Assembly (NCBI GenBank): GCA_001914815.1
Contig: MNDG01000078.1
Location: 1 to 47,176, forward strand
Length of the DNA stretch: 47,176 nt
Source of the DNA: Acidobacteriales bacterium 13_2_20CM_55_8
Lineage (GTDB): Bacteria; Acidobacteriota; Terriglobia; Terriglobales; Acidobacteriaceae
Reading direction: 5' to 3'
In this document: positions 24,411 through 34,192 of the stretch, in pieces
Numbering within the stretch: position 1 is the first letter of the stretch
How the letters are laid out: every line of letters begins with the position of its first letter
Position numbers and translations under genes: made by a program
The notes under the pieces: model-generated
The model's input: only the letters and a program-made list of their open reading frames with translations
Database searches by the model: none
Told to the model about the DNA's origin: nothing

Positions 24411-25487
24411 TCAGGATGGCAATTCCGACAACGGAGGCAATCCCTGAATGCCCCACGAAAGATGATGAACACCGTTGGTGGTAGCGAGGACTGCTGAGCG
24501 GCCGGGGGCGAAGGCGAGGCCAACCAGGCCGGGACCGGCGACCTCCAGAGATGCTTTGCCGTCAGGCGTGATCTTAACAATGCCGCGCTTGCCCGAAAGC
24601 GACGCCGCCACGTAAAGGTTTCCCTGCACGTCGAACGCGAGGCCCTGGGGACGTCCCAAGCCACGATAGAAAGTGGAAACGCTTCCTTGGGGATCGATCT
24701 TGTAAACGCAATCGAAGCTGGATGTGGTTGGGCCAGTCACAAACAAATCCCGGTGCGGACCAAACGCCAGGTGATACGCGGAGACACTGGCTTCCAGCGT
24801 GGCAAAAACGAAGATCTGGCGATCACGCGCAATCTTGAAAATGGTGCCGCTGCGGTCGCCGACATAGAGATTTTCATCGCGGTCGAAGGCCATACCAGTG
24901 GCGATGCCCATACCCTCGGCATAAGACGACATAGTCCCATTGGGCGCGACCCGATATACGGTGCCATCGAAACGAGAAGAGACATACATCTGGCCGGCGC
25001 GATCGAAGGCAATAGCGGTGGGGTTCATCAGTTCCGTCAGGAAAGGTTTGACGTTGTAATTGGTATCGATCTTGTAGATTGCGACCGGGACTTTCTGTCC
25101 GCGCGATCCTGAGAAGGTGACAAAAATATTACCCTCTGCATCCAGCGCCGGATTGGTGACCGGATGCAGGTTCTCAGCAATGGCAACCGCAACTGTCATC
25201 TGATGAGGGTTGCTGGCATGCCCATTGGCTGAAACCACCACTGGGCCTGAAGCCGCGCCAGGAGGAACTCGAGCTATGAGAAACTCATCCGAGCTTATTA
25301 CTACCGCTCCTTCGATGTCGCCAAATTTCACCCGCGGACGACGCAAGTCGAGCGGGCGAAGATCGCTTCCAATGATGCGCACCTCGCCTCCCGGCAGAGC
25401 TGCAGCCGGGTGGACAGCCGTGATATGCGGCCTGCCATTGACATTCTTCTTGCTCATCAGACGGTCGGAAATTCCCATGGACTTCAT
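24411..25487 (-). CDS. IPT/TIG plus NHL-repeat beta-propeller protein
   Basis: 358 residues from ATG 25487; ATG 25478 is an equally possible start (AAGGGA lies 2 or 11 bases upstream respectively), and the frame upstream overlaps pgpA. Residues about 18-95 are an IPT/TIG immunoglobulin-like domain (ITAVHPAAALPGGEVRIIGS; ASGPVVVSANGHASNPHQMT). Residues about 105-350 are about six NHL-type blades, such as NPTAIAFDRAGQMYVSSRFD, ATGMAFDRDENLYVGDRSG and PQGLAFDVQGNLYVAASLSG. No signal peptide is evident. The blades suggest a binding platform or lactonase-like propeller, but no catalytic residue can be named. It sits in the middle of a housekeeping cluster. Confidence 0.8.
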   Translation of the reverse strand: MKSMGISDRLMSKKNVNGRPHITAVHPAAALPGGEVRIIGSDLRPLDLRRPRVKFGDIEGAVVISSDEFLIARVPPGAASGPVVVSANGHASNPHQMTVAVAIAENLHPVTNPALDAEGNIFVTFSGSRGQKVPVAIYKIDTNYNVKPFLTELMNPTAIAFDRAGQMYVSSRFDGTVYRVAPNGTMSSYAEGMGIATGMAFDRDENLYVGDRSGTIFKIARDRQIFVFATLEASVSAYHLAFGPHRDLFVTGPTTSSFDCVYKIDPQGSVSTFYRGLGRPQGLAFDVQGNLYVAASLSGKRGIVKITPDGKASLEVAGPGLVGLAFAPGRSAVLATTNGVHHLSWGIQGLPPLSELPS

Positions 25488-25515
25488 TTCCCTTACGGTG
25501 CGTGCGCGGCAAACG

Positions 25516-26058
25516 CTATTGCAAGAGGCCAAAGTGCAGCGCGATCTGCATGCAAGCCAGGGCGTAAAGACCGGCTCCCACGTCGTCAAGCACAATGCCC
25601 ACGCCTTCGCGAAGCTTTTCGAGGTGGCGAAGCGGTGGCGGCTTTACGATATCGAACCCGCGAAAAAGTATAAAGCCCAGCAACAGAGATTTCCACGTCA
25701 CTGCTGCGCCGACGAAGGTAATGAGTTGGCCTGCCACTTCGTCAATTACAACAAACTGAGGATCTTTGAGTGCTGCGCCGCGACTGACTCGCGTAGCAGC
25801 GGGTATCCCGACCGCGACCGCGAGCCCTGCGAGAAGGCACGCCACTACGGTTTGCCATTGTGGATTGAGCCAGCGAGTGAGCAGCCACCAGAGTAGTACG
25901 GTGGCAGCCGAGGCCCAAGTGCCTGGGCCGGGACGGATTCGGCCGATCCCGAAGAACGTAGCGACCAGCGTAGCCCACAGTGGAGCGGGGGGTGACAGAG
26001 CCGGCGGGACGCTGGCGCTACCGTCGAGAGTATCGCTGGCACTATTCTTCGGGGTCAT
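25516..26058 (-). CDS. pgpA: Phosphatidylglycerophosphatase A
   Basis: 180 residues from ATG 26058. Removes phosphate from phosphatidylglycerophosphate to give phosphatidylglycerol, in the inner membrane. Family motifs: [19 protein letters not shown] (about 36-54), [17 protein letters not shown] (about 100-116; acidic metal ligands) and [20 protein letters not shown] near the C-terminus. About four hydrophobic helices. The first 17 bases overlap the end of yacG, so translation is probably coupled. An N-terminal Pro/Ser-rich stretch of about 25 residues is an extension relative to E. coli PgpA. Confidence 0.94.
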   Translation of the reverse strand: MTPKNSASDTLDGSASVPPALSPPAPLWATLVATFFGIGRIRPGPGTWASAATVLLWWLLTRWLNPQWQTVVACLLAGLAVAVGIPAATRVSRGAALKDPQFVVIDEVAGQLITFVGAAVTWKSLLLGFILFRGFDIVKPPPLRHLEKLREGVGIVLDDVGAGLYALACMQIALHFGLLQ

Positions 26059-26242
26059 CTTTATTTTCTTCAGAGTCGCTGACGTCGAGCAGGGGAGACG
26101 AGATTACATAAGCGCCGCTGGCCCACTTACCGAGGTCGATCAGGCGACAGCGCTCACTGCAGAAAGGGAACTCCGGGTCCTTGCGCGTTACCAGCTTTTT
26201 GCAGGTTGGGCAGTGCAGTCTAACCGTGCGTTTGCGAACCAT
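26042..26242 (-). CDS. yacG: Zinc-binding DNA gyrase inhibitor YacG
   Basis: 66 residues from ATG 26242. The zinc site is formed by Cys11, Cys14, Cys28 and Cys32 ([31 protein letters not shown]), diagnostic of YacG, followed by the usual acidic tail ([12 protein letters not shown]). In E. coli YacG binds GyrB and blocks DNA binding. Cytosolic. It starts 26 bp after the rimO remnant and overlaps pgpA at its 3' end by 17 bp. Confidence 0.92.
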   Translation of the reverse strand: MVRKRTVRLHCPTCKKLVTRKDPEFPFCSERCRLIDLGKWASGAYVISSPLLDVSDSEENKDDPEE

Positions 26243-26268
26243 AAAGCCAGGCTTTTGCGGGGTGCTCG

Positions 26269-27730
26269 CTAAACTAGAATTTTCGCCACCAGGTCGTAAT
26301 CGTGAGTTTCTGTAATCTGGCAGCGGTAGAACTGGCCCGCTTCGGGGACGATTTGCTCCGTTAGCTCGGTTACAAAGACTTTGCCGTCAATTTCGGGAGC
26401 GTGCATCGGAGTGCGTCCTTCGAGCAGCAGGTCGCTTTCCTCTGACGTGCCTTCCAGCAGCAAATCGAGTTCTTTACCGAGTAGCGCTCTTTTTTTCCTC
26501 TTACTGATGCCACGCTGAATCTGCATCAGTCGTTTGCGGCGGCGTTCAATTTCACGGATCGGAAGCTTTTTTTCGATGGAGAAAGCTCCTGCGCCTTCCT
26601 GATCCGAGTAGCCGAAAGAACTCGCATAATTCTTCAAACTCGCTGTCAGTTTCACCGGGAAACCCCACGATAAAAGACGTACGCAACGTGACATTCGGAA
26701 TGGTACGGCGCATCTCATCGATGGAACGTAGAAAGATATCCGCGCCACCGCCGCGTTTCATGCGCTTCAGCACCGCCGGTGAGGCATGCTGCAAAGGCAC
26801 GTCGATGTAGGAGCAAATCTTGTCGTGAGACGCAATCGTCTGCAGCAGCCGATGGCTGATTTTGTTGGGATAAGCGTACAAGAACCGAATCCAGCGCAGG
26901 TCTTCGATGGTGGCAAGTTTTGCGAGCAACAGAGACAAGCCATCTTTCAGGCCGAAATCCTCTCCATAGCAAGTAGTGTCCTGCCCGATGAGCGTGATCT
27001 CACGTACGCCCGAGCTTGCAAGACGTTCCGCCTCGGCGACTACGGATTCAAATCGGCGAGAGCGGAATTTGCCACGTAACTGCGGAATGATGCAGAAAGC
27101 GCAGGGATGATCGCAGCCCTCAGCAATCTTTATGTAAGCAGTATGGCGCGCCGTGGCGAGAATTCGGGGTGTTGCGTCGTCGTAAAGGTAGTTAGGCAGA
27201 TCGGCGATGGCGCCGTCCCAGGACTCGCGCGAAAAACGCCCTTGCGCCTCACGGGCATCTCCCTCCGGACGCGACGTAAGGATTCTGAACGGGGAATTGT
27301 CCGCCGGAGTTGGCGCAATTCCGGTGGCCGAGAGGATGTTTTCCAGTTCTCCCGTCCCGACCACGGCATCCACTTCAGGGATATTCTTTCGAATGTCATC
27401 CCGGAAACGTTCAACCAGGCAACCCGCAACTACCAGTTTGCGGGCACGACCGGAATTCTTATAGCGCGCCATCTCCAGAATGGTATTGACCGATTCCTGC
27501 TGGGCGCTCTCGATAAAAGAGCAAGTATTGACCACCAGAATGTCGGCATCCTCGGCATGCGAAGTCAATTGGGCCCCGGCCTGTGCCAACATCCCCATCA
27601 TGACCTCACTGTCCACCAGATTTTTGGGGCATCCCAAGCTGACAAAGCCAACCTTAGGGGGCAGGACGGACGAATCCTTGCTACTCGGAGACGCATCCTG
27701 AATCACTACAGCAGAGGGTTTTGAGGACAT
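26269..27730 (-). pseudogene. rimO: Ribosomal protein S12 methylthiotransferase RimO, frame-broken by an internal loss
   Basis: From ATG 27730 (MSSKPSAVVIQ) the UPF0004 domain is intact (GFVSLGCPKNLVDSEVMMG; ILVVNTCSFIESAQ; VAGCLVERF), as is the radical-SAM core with EGCDHPCAFCIIPQLRGKF. After the conserved GFPGETDSEFEELCEF the frame is wrong. Separated by a single base (26617), the expected continuation FGYSDQEGAGAFSIEKKLP resumes in another frame and runs to LVAKILV at 26269, including the C-terminal TRAM domain. By comparison with the family about 11 codons normally lie between these points, so about 32 bases seem to be missing. The truncated product would end after an unrelated tail at 26552. 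RimO methylthiolates Asp of S12. A start at 27751 is also possible. Confidence 0.85.
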
Positions 27731-27893
27731 GAAGTATCTTGATTCTAACATTCTCCAGGATGCGGCTTTCTGCAGTTTCGGGCGCGGAACTTTGGACTTC
27801 AACGACTGAGGCATTATCCACAAACTATGTTCCCGAGCGGCGTGCTACCCTAGTCGCGCCCATCCGTAAGCCACTTTCGTCGGGGGAGGAGAA

Positions 27894-28520
27894 ATGGCGC
27901 CGAAATTCTTCGGGATCGCGGTCCTGGTGGCGATAACGATCTTTGCAACGGGTGCCGTTGCTCAAGAAAACGAGCTGACAGGAATTATCGGACGCACTTT
28001 TATCAGTGACCAGGGCGTAATCGGAGCGATTGGCACTGACACCGTCCTACACTCCGGGAACGGGCTGACATTTGAAGTGAACTATGGCCACAGAATCTGG
28101 AATGGAGGGTTGGCCGCGCTGACCTTTGAAGTTCCCTTCGTGTTCAATCCCGACGAAGATTTACATTTCAAGCACAACGTCATACCCGAAGGGTATGCCT
28201 CGTACTTCATTACTCCTTCGGTTCGCGCCAACCTGTTTCCTTCCAGCGGACTTTCTCCCTGGATCAGCTTTGGTGGTGGTTTTGGCCACTTCAGCGAAAA
28301 ATCCGAGCTGGAATTCGGCGGAGCCAATCAGGGTGATACCGGCACCAACACGGGAGTGCTCCAGATGGGCGTGGGGCTGGATGTAAAGATATTGAAGACC
28401 TTGAGCCTGCGCGGACAGTTGCGCGATTTTTACTCCGGAGTGCCCCAGCTCAACATCGACACCGGCAAGAGCCGTCAGCACAACTTGTTTGTGGGCGGCG
28501 GAGTTGTCTGGCACTTCTGA
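27894..28520 (+). CDS. Outer-membrane beta-barrel protein (OmpW/OmpA-barrel-like)
   Basis: 208 residues from ATG 27894 with GGGGGAGGAG upstream. Signal peptide FGIAVLVAITIFATGAVAQ. The mature part is alternating hydrophobic/polar beta strands with turns (GLTFEVNYGHRIWNGGLAAL; LSPWISFGGGFGHFSEKSEL; VLQMGVGLDVKILKTLSLRG) and ends in a terminal strand with aromatic last residue (LFVGGGVVWHF), the Phe signature recognised by the BAM machinery. Probably an eight-stranded barrel in the outer membrane. Its function is unknown. It is divergent from rimO, with a 163-bp gap, and convergent with the transglutaminase gene (4 bp between stops). Confidence 0.82.
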   Translation: MAPKFFGIAVLVAITIFATGAVAQENELTGIIGRTFISDQGVIGAIGTDTVLHSGNGLTFEVNYGHRIWNGGLAALTFEVPFVFNPDEDLHFKHNVIPEGYASYFITPSVRANLFPSSGLSPWISFGGGFGHFSEKSELEFGGANQGDTGTNTGVLQMGVGLDVKILKTLSLRGQLRDFYSGVPQLNIDTGKSRQHNLFVGGGVVWHF

Positions 28521-28524
28521 GCAG

Positions 28525-30711
28525 TTAGCGACGCGCGGTAGCCGTTATCTCATCGAACAATTCTGGCAAACGGTTGGCATCCTGGGCGCTGTCTCCGAAT
28601 CTGGCACCTGCATAATGCCGGGTAAAGCGCGCCACCGAATCGCGAACCGAGACCTCTTTTATGCTGGTAACGAACTCCGCGGGGGTTTGTGCCGGTGATT
28701 TGCGCCACCCGTGCCGTTCCACCAATCGGGTCATTCGCTCATACCAGATGGATGCGGCCATCCGCGGTGATTTCTCGGGATGGGCGGCAATGCGCCTGGA
28801 CCGAAATCCTGCTAATAAGCGGCGGAGATTGAATAGCAATAGAAGCGGGACAGACACTGCCAGTCCCACGATGCTCCAGCGCACCGGCGAATCCACTGTT
28901 TTTTTCTGAATGTGTCGGGCCATACCTAGCAATGCGAAGTAGCGCTGTCGTACCCAATTTCGTGCCTGCTCAAACAACTGGCGGCTGTTGCGAACCGCTC
29001 CCTGGCCAAGAATCTGTTGGTGGCTGGTATCGAAATTGATGATCCATTCCCGCCAGAACGATTGCATAGCGTCCCAATACAGCATCATCCGGCTCCAGCG
29101 GCCATGTTCCGCACCTGGACCAGCAGGTGTTGGATCAAAGCTCACCCATCCATAACCCGGGAAGTAGGCCTCGACCCAGGAATGGGCATCGCTGGCGCGA
29201 ACGAGATATTGGGACGTGAGGTCATTGAACTCACCCGTGCGAAATCCATTTACAACGCGCGAAGGAATTTGCAGCGTGCGCAGCATGACTGCCATCGAGG
29301 ACGCAAAATATTCACAGTGTCCCTGTTTGCGTTCAAAAAGAAAATTGGCTAATGGATCGCGCGGTACCGTTCGGGGAAGTTGCAGCGTGTACTGGAAATG
29401 AGTGCGGAGATAGCTCTCGATGGCCGTGGCCTTGTCGTAGTTGTTGTCAGCGGAGGCTGCGATCTGGTGCGCCAGCTGTGGAATGCGAGGATCCAGCGCT
29501 GGCAGTTGCAGGTAATTCAATTGAACCGGCGCAGGAGAAGAATCGGACGAAGTGCGGAGAAGCTTCGTGTCGGGATTTGTAATACGAGAGTCAGCCTGGT
29601 AGCCGCTCACCGGATGTTCGAGGTCGAGGTCAAAGATAGCAGCGCCACTGTCGATGGCAATCAGGCTATAGTTCCCGCGTAAAATATGCGGCACGGCCGC
29701 CACAAAGAAAACATTCACACCGATCGGTTCCATCAGCACTCGATAATGAATGGTCTTTAGGCTTTCCTCTGCCGACGGTTTTCCTCCTACCGCCGCGCTG
29801 GACAAGGCAAAGAGCCCATCTGGGCCGGCAGCCAAGACCCGTTTTTCCTGGGAATTAGTCCAAGTCCTGCCGTCGAATAGATTCAGAGTTACACCTCTCC
29901 AGTTGAGATCGAATCCGCCGCTGTGATCACCGTCAATCTGAATGTGCATGACCACCGAATTGGACCGCTGGATCTGACCGATGCTTCCGAGTTGGACCCG
30001 GTCATTGAAACCCGTGGTTAATTCGCCGACGGGAGAATAGCCGCTCAAATAACCCACGGAGATGCGCGGCAAAACGAAGAAAATAGCTGCGCCTCCCATC
30101 AAAATGAGCATTACCAGCAGCGGGGTAGCCAGGGCCAGCGAGAAGGCCATGCGGCGATAAGCCCTGGTGTCGCTCGATTCTTTGCATTGAACTGTGGCTT
30201 TAGCGGACGCTCGTTTCATCTCCATAAGGACGAATGTGGCCACAGCCATTAGCAGAAAGCCGCCGAATGCCAGCAGAAAAACGCTGTCCACCGTCAACAA
30301 TGCAGCGGCCAGCACCATCAGAAACGAGATCACCGACAGAAAATAGTGATCACGATCGCGCTGTGTGGAGAACAGCCGGACCACCATGACGAACAAAACA
30401 AGGTGGACGGTTGCGTTGACAAAGCTACCGGAGATCAACAGATAATCGACAAGGTAAAAAGCCACGTAAACGACGGTAAGGACCGTGGTCCAGCGTTCGG
30501 GGATTACCAGGATGCGGCGCTTGGCCAAGCTGTAGCCTCGGACTAGAAGCGCGGCGCTGACCATCACGACCGTGGGAATATCCAATCCGCCAGTCGAGGC
30601 GAGAGTTGCGAATCCAGTGAATACCAACAGATAAAGCGCCAGTTCAAAGTAGCGGTTAATGGCTACGGGAAGAGGAACGGGCGTGGAACGTTGCTCGACG
30701 GTTGAAAGCAC
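28525..30711 (-). CDS. TgpA-type membrane transglutaminase-like protein (DUF3488/DUF4129)
   Basis: 728 residues from GTG 30711. About six N-terminal helices (residues about 20-235, for example FELALYLLVFTGFATLA and HYFLSVISFLMVLAAALLTV), then a periplasmic part with a transglutaminase core. The catalytic triad is visible: Cys in KQGHCEYFASSMAVMLRTLQ (near 466), His in RASDAHSWVEAYFPGYGW, and Asp in VSFDPTPAGP. A further helix (VGLAVSVPLLLLFNL) and a cytoplasmic C-terminal DUF4129-like tail with WYERMTRLVERHGW follow. Pseudomonas TgpA is essential; its substrate is not settled. It ends 4 bp from the convergent barrel-protein gene. Next upstream, divergent, is ffs. Confidence 0.92.
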   Translation of the reverse strand: MLSTVEQRSTPVPLPVAINRYFELALYLLVFTGFATLASTGGLDIPTVVMVSAALLVRGYSLAKRRILVIPERWTTVLTVVYVAFYLVDYLLISGSFVNATVHLVLFVMVVRLFSTQRDRDHYFLSVISFLMVLAAALLTVDSVFLLAFGGFLLMAVATFVLMEMKRASAKATVQCKESSDTRAYRRMAFSLALATPLLVMLILMGGAAIFFVLPRISVGYLSGYSPVGELTTGFNDRVQLGSIGQIQRSNSVVMHIQIDGDHSGGFDLNWRGVTLNLFDGRTWTNSQEKRVLAAGPDGLFALSSAAVGGKPSAEESLKTIHYRVLMEPIGVNVFFVAAVPHILRGNYSLIAIDSGAAIFDLDLEHPVSGYQADSRITNPDTKLLRTSSDSSPAPVQLNYLQLPALDPRIPQLAHQIAASADNNYDKATAIESYLRTHFQYTLQLPRTVPRDPLANFLFERKQGHCEYFASSMAVMLRTLQIPSRVVNGFRTGEFNDLTSQYLVRASDAHSWVEAYFPGYGWVSFDPTPAGPGAEHGRWSRMMLYWDAMQSFWREWIINFDTSHQQILGQGAVRNSRQLFEQARNWVRQRYFALLGMARHIQKKTVDSPVRWSIVGLAVSVPLLLLFNLRRLLAGFRSRRIAAHPEKSPRMAASIWYERMTRLVERHGWRKSPAQTPAEFVTSIKEVSVRDSVARFTRHYAGARFGDSAQDANRLPELFDEITATARR

Positions 30712-30853
30712 GGGTGTCCTGTATTGTTCGTGATTTCGCTAAGGAAGGGAAGAGCACGTTGGGTACTGTCGTACCGAGGATGCCCGTCCAACCACTGCTT
30801 GGACGGTTCGTCTGAGGCGATCGCGGCGCATGCAGTCGAGTTCTTACGGAATG

Positions 30854-30860
30854 TTAGAAT
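30854..30860 (+). promoter_or_regulatory. -10 element for the SRP RNA gene
   Basis: TTAGAAT lies seven bases before the predicted RNA 5' end (30868), which is the expected distance. No strong -35 hexamer is seen at 30831-30837. Confidence 0.5.
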
Positions 30861-30867
30861 CGAGAAG

Positions 30868-30972
30868 GTCAGGCATCGGTCCCGCGCGACGCGATCCCGC
30901 CAACCCCGCCAGGTCCGGAAGGAAGCAACGGTAACGGGCTCTTGCGTGTGCAGTGGGTCTCCGGTGCCTGGC
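30868..30972 (+). ncRNA. ffs: Signal recognition particle RNA, small bacterial (4.5S) type
   Basis: The invariant apical loop GGTCCGGAAGGAAGCA (30912-30927, GGAA tetraloop) is present and is followed by the symmetric-loop partner. The ends pair: GTCAGGCATCGG (30868-30879) with CCGGTGCCTGGC (30961-30972), all Watson-Crick or G-U. A run of five T follows (30973-30977), so the closing helix also terminates transcription. About 105 nt, no Alu domain. It binds Ffh and targets ribosomes to FtsY, whose gene is at 17052-18008. Confidence 0.96.
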
Positions 30973-31053
30973 TTTTTGTACCGGCAAAGTTGGACATTGC
31001 CCGATAGCTACGTCACAATAACCGTTTTACAATTCAAGCGGAGATCATAAATA

Positions 31054-32058
31054 GTGACCCAATCTGTGCGTGCCAGAGCAAAGATCAGTGCTCTTGGTAC
31101 TTACGTCCCGCCTCGCCTGTTGACCAACGAAGACTTGGAGAAAATGGTTGATACCAACCATGATTGGATCATGGACCGCACCGGTATCCGCGAGCGGCAC
31201 ATTGCCGAGAAGGGCGTGGCCAGCAGCGATCTTTCGGTTGCCGCCGCCAAGAAAGCACTTTCAGAACGCGGACTGAAGCCAACCGACCTCGAAGCCATCC
31301 TGGTGGCGACCGTAACTCCCGATATGTTGTTTCCATCCACGGCCTGTCTGGTACAGCATAAGTTGGGCGCAAAGGGAGCTTGGGGATTTGATCTCTCGGC
31401 AGCATGCTCAGCTTTTGTGTACGCGTTGCAGGTAGGATCGCAATTTATTGCCACCGGTGCTCACAAAAAAGTCATGGTGATAGGGGCCGACGTGATGTCC
31501 TCGATCATTGACTATACGGATCGCGCCACCTGCGTGATTTTTGGCGACGGGGCGGGCGCCGTGATCCTCGAACCCGCGGAAGATGATTCAGTGGGCATGA
31601 TCGACTTCATCCACGAAGTGGACGGCTCCGGAGGATGTTCCCTCTACATGCCGGGTGGGGGGAGCCTTCATCCAGCCACTCATGAAACCGTGGACAAAAA
31701 GATGCATTACGTTCACCAGGACGGCCAGGCGGTGTTCAAGTTCGCAGTGCGCAAGCAGGCAGAAATATGCGAGAAGATTCTGCAGCGCAATGGGCTGAAG
31801 GGGAGCGATATTGACGCCTTCATTCCCCATCAAGCCAACCGGCGAATCATTACCGCGACGGCCGACCGGCTGGGATTGAGGCCCGAAAGTGTAATCATCA
31901 ACATCGACCGTTACGGCAACACCACTGCAGGCACAGTGCCATTGGCGATGGATACCGCGCGGCAAGAGGGTCGATTAAAGAAGGGCGATTTGGTGCTGCT
32001 GGCCTCGGTGGGGGCGGGATTCACCGTGGGCGCTACGTTATTGCGCTGGGCGTATTAG
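31054..32058 (+). CDS. fabH: Beta-ketoacyl-ACP synthase III
   Basis: 334 residues from GTG 31054, with GGAG ten bases upstream. Condenses acetyl-CoA with malonyl-ACP to start fatty-acid synthesis. The catalytic triad is intact: Cys in [17 protein letters not shown] (about 115), His in [15 protein letters not shown] and Asn in [33 protein letters not shown] and [14 protein letters not shown] are typical of the N-terminal half. Cytosolic dimer. The last 21 bases overlap the convergent M1-like gene. The SRP RNA is directly upstream; its terminator probably separates the transcripts. Confidence 0.97.
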   Translation: MTQSVRARAKISALGTYVPPRLLTNEDLEKMVDTNHDWIMDRTGIRERHIAEKGVASSDLSVAAAKKALSERGLKPTDLEAILVATVTPDMLFPSTACLVQHKLGAKGAWGFDLSAACSAFVYALQVGSQFIATGAHKKVMVIGADVMSSIIDYTDRATCVIFGDGAGAVILEPAEDDSVGMIDFIHEVDGSGGCSLYMPGGGSLHPATHETVDKKMHYVHQDGQAVFKFAVRKQAEICEKILQRNGLKGSDIDAFIPHQANRRIITATADRLGLRPESVIINIDRYGNTTAGTVPLAMDTARQEGRLKKGDLVLLASVGAGFTVGATLLRWAY

Positions 32059-34086
32059 AACTTTTTGATCCTGCTGGCTGTTTTTTTGCTGCTCAAACGG
32101 TTTTTGTAGATATCTCCGCGCCTCTTCCTGCGCACCTTGGGTATTGTCATTGGTCTGGAGAGCCTGCCGATATTCGTTCGTGGCGCGTTCGCGCTGTCCA
32201 GTGACGTCGAAAATCTTGCCTAGCTGGATATGGCTCCAGACCTCGGTCCACCGAGGTTCGCCATCGCCGTTCAGAGATTCGCGATAGGCATTGGCCGCAG
32301 CTTGATAATTGCGTTGCAGAAAGAAGACTTCGGCTACGCGATAGTGCGCCAGGGAACTATTCTTGTTTACCTCGAGCGCTCTGTTGAACTCAAGCAGCGC
32401 GCCGGCAAGATCACCTTGTTGGATTAATCCCTGCCCGCGCAGAATTGAAGCGCGCAACTTAACGTCGCTGGAATTCTTCAACACACGGTCGTCGGGATCG
32501 ACAGAAATACGTCGGGGCTTGCCAAAAGTCTCGATCGTGAACGGCGAATTCGTGCCCACTACTTCCACGCGCTTGTCTTCGGTTTTGCCGTTGGTATCAA
32601 TTTTCAATTGCACAGGCATGCGGAAAAGGTCCAGATCCTGGGAAATTTCCCCCACCACACGAAAGCCTTTGTTGTTTCCCAGGCGATACACCGTGTACTT
32701 GGTCTTGAATTCGGGCGCGCCGGTGGAATCGAGCCATTGGGAGAAAAACCAGGTCAGCTTATCGCCATAGTTCTGCTCAGCAATCGCACGGAAATCGTCC
32801 AGAGTCGCAGACTTGCCCGCAAACTTTGCGGCAAAGGTACGCATGGTCTGATCATATTTCTGATCGCCAGTCACCCAGCGCAGCATGTGGAGGATCATCG
32901 CGCCCTTATCAGTGACCAGTGATTGGAACTCAGGCGAGAAGATGTCGAGCTTGCCCGCGCTGGAAAGAGGAACGGTATCGTAGGCCAGCGCCCCGACCGA
33001 CATATCTTTCACAGCTTCTCCAAGACCTGCCGTCCCGGCAGCATTCTCCACATAACGAGCTTCGGAGTAGCGCGCAAAACCGTCGCTGAGCCACCAGTCA
33101 TCTCGCGAGGCGGGACTGACCGAGACACCCCACCATTGATGCGCGATGGTATTCGCCAGCAAACGATAGTTGACCTTGTCGGAAATCCCTCGACTGGCGA
33201 TGGCTGCGATTTCAGGTGCCCAGGCTGACGGCACCGTGTCATCGGGTATCTCAATGACTCTTAGCGTGGTAGATGGCGCGGGCCCATACAAGGTCACGTA
33301 GTAAATGAATTCTTTGACCGCGGTTTCTGTGTAAGTGGCTCCCATCTTCTGATGAGCCGGTTTGAAGAAGACGTGAAGATCAAGTCCAGCCTCGTTGCTC
33401 TTGAACTCCTGAAACATTCCGGCCACGATGGTTCCCGGGAAACTCGGTTTGTCCCAGATAAACGTGTAGGTCTTGGTGGGCACGCCGGCGGTCGCTGCTT
33501 TCTTCAGCGGCGGAGTATTGCCCTGGCTTTCCTTACCGCTCCCAATCACCAGCATGTGGCTGGGAACCGTGATGTTCATGGTGGCGGTGAAGCGATTGAT
33601 TCCGTATGCGTTCACCGGAAACCAACGTCCCGCATACAGCAGGTAGCTGGTTTCATCGCCAATAGAAGCCAGCTTCAAACCTTGCACCGGACTATCGTCC
33701 GCACTGTCAAGGACGCCCGCGTAGTCGAAAGTCAGTGTGGTGGAAAAATCCTTTGGCATCGTCGTCGGCAGTTGCACTCGAATTGTCGAGTCCTGGGTAT
33801 TGCGCTCTGCGGTCAGCGGCTTACCCGCCGCATCGAGCACCTTGCTCACCCGCAAACCGTTATGCAACTCAAACGTAGCAATGTTGAGGTCTTCCAGCGC
33901 CGTGAACTTCAGCTTGGCGCGGGCCGCGATCTTGTGAACATGGGGGAGAAGTTCGGCGTCAATCTGATAGTCATCCACCCGCAGGCGCATCTTTTCCGCT
34001 GCCCACGTGGGGATGGTGATGACCAGAAGGAAGCAGACCAAACAGATTTTGAGAACCCGACGGTTACGCCGGGGATAAGAGATCAT
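32038..34086 (-). CDS. M1-like aminopeptidase pseudoenzyme with C-terminal TPR repeats
   Basis: 682 residues from ATG 34086 (GCAGGAGAC upstream); a TTG one codon earlier is less likely. Signal peptide [19 protein letters not shown]-like, so exported. An M1-type N-terminal beta domain (about 30-230) is followed by the catalytic-type fold, but where family members have HExxHxW the sequence is [12 protein letters not shown] (about 310-320): the first His is Asn and the Glu is Thr. The third-ligand motif NEGFA reads SDGFARY. Metal binding and catalysis should therefore be lost. Residues about 545-660 are three TPR units ([40 protein letters not shown]). Probably a binding or scaffold protein. It overlaps fabH 3' ends by 21 bp. 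Confidence 0.85.
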   Translation of the reverse strand: MISYPRRNRRVLKICLVCFLLVITIPTWAAEKMRLRVDDYQIDAELLPHVHKIAARAKLKFTALEDLNIATFELHNGLRVSKVLDAAGKPLTAERNTQDSTIRVQLPTTMPKDFSTTLTFDYAGVLDSADDSPVQGLKLASIGDETSYLLYAGRWFPVNAYGINRFTATMNITVPSHMLVIGSGKESQGNTPPLKKAATAGVPTKTYTFIWDKPSFPGTIVAGMFQEFKSNEAGLDLHVFFKPAHQKMGATYTETAVKEFIYYVTLYGPAPSTTLRVIEIPDDTVPSAWAPEIAAIASRGISDKVNYRLLANTIAHQWWGVSVSPASRDDWWLSDGFARYSEARYVENAAGTAGLGEAVKDMSVGALAYDTVPLSSAGKLDIFSPEFQSLVTDKGAMILHMLRWVTGDQKYDQTMRTFAAKFAGKSATLDDFRAIAEQNYGDKLTWFFSQWLDSTGAPEFKTKYTVYRLGNNKGFRVVGEISQDLDLFRMPVQLKIDTNGKTEDKRVEVVGTNSPFTIETFGKPRRISVDPDDRVLKNSSDVKLRASILRGQGLIQQGDLAGALLEFNRALEVNKNSSLAHYRVAEVFFLQRNYQAAANAYRESLNGDGEPRWTEVWSHIQLGKIFDVTGQRERATNEYRQALQTNDNTQGAQEEARRYLQKPFEQQKNSQQDQKVLIRPAQ

Positions 34087-34192
34087 CAAAAACGGTCTCC
34101 TGCAGAGTGACTAATTTCTTTGATGAGGATTGTTACTCAAAAGATGCTGTGGGGACAAGGGTTAGACGCGTTTTTGCTGCTTTTATTCGCAA

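Larger units (their letters stand above)
30712..31053. other. 342-bp region without protein genes, holding the SRP RNA
   Basis: It lies between tgpA-like (minus) and fabH (plus). It contains a promoter -10 element and the ffs RNA gene, listed separately, and the fabH leader with GGAG (31040-31043) before the GTG start. Open frames across it are incidental to the RNA. Confidence 0.7.

Noticed and set aside
33352-34110. Open frame of about 252 codons on the plus strand
   Set aside because: It lies antisense to the start of the M1-like gene, and its composition mirrors that gene.
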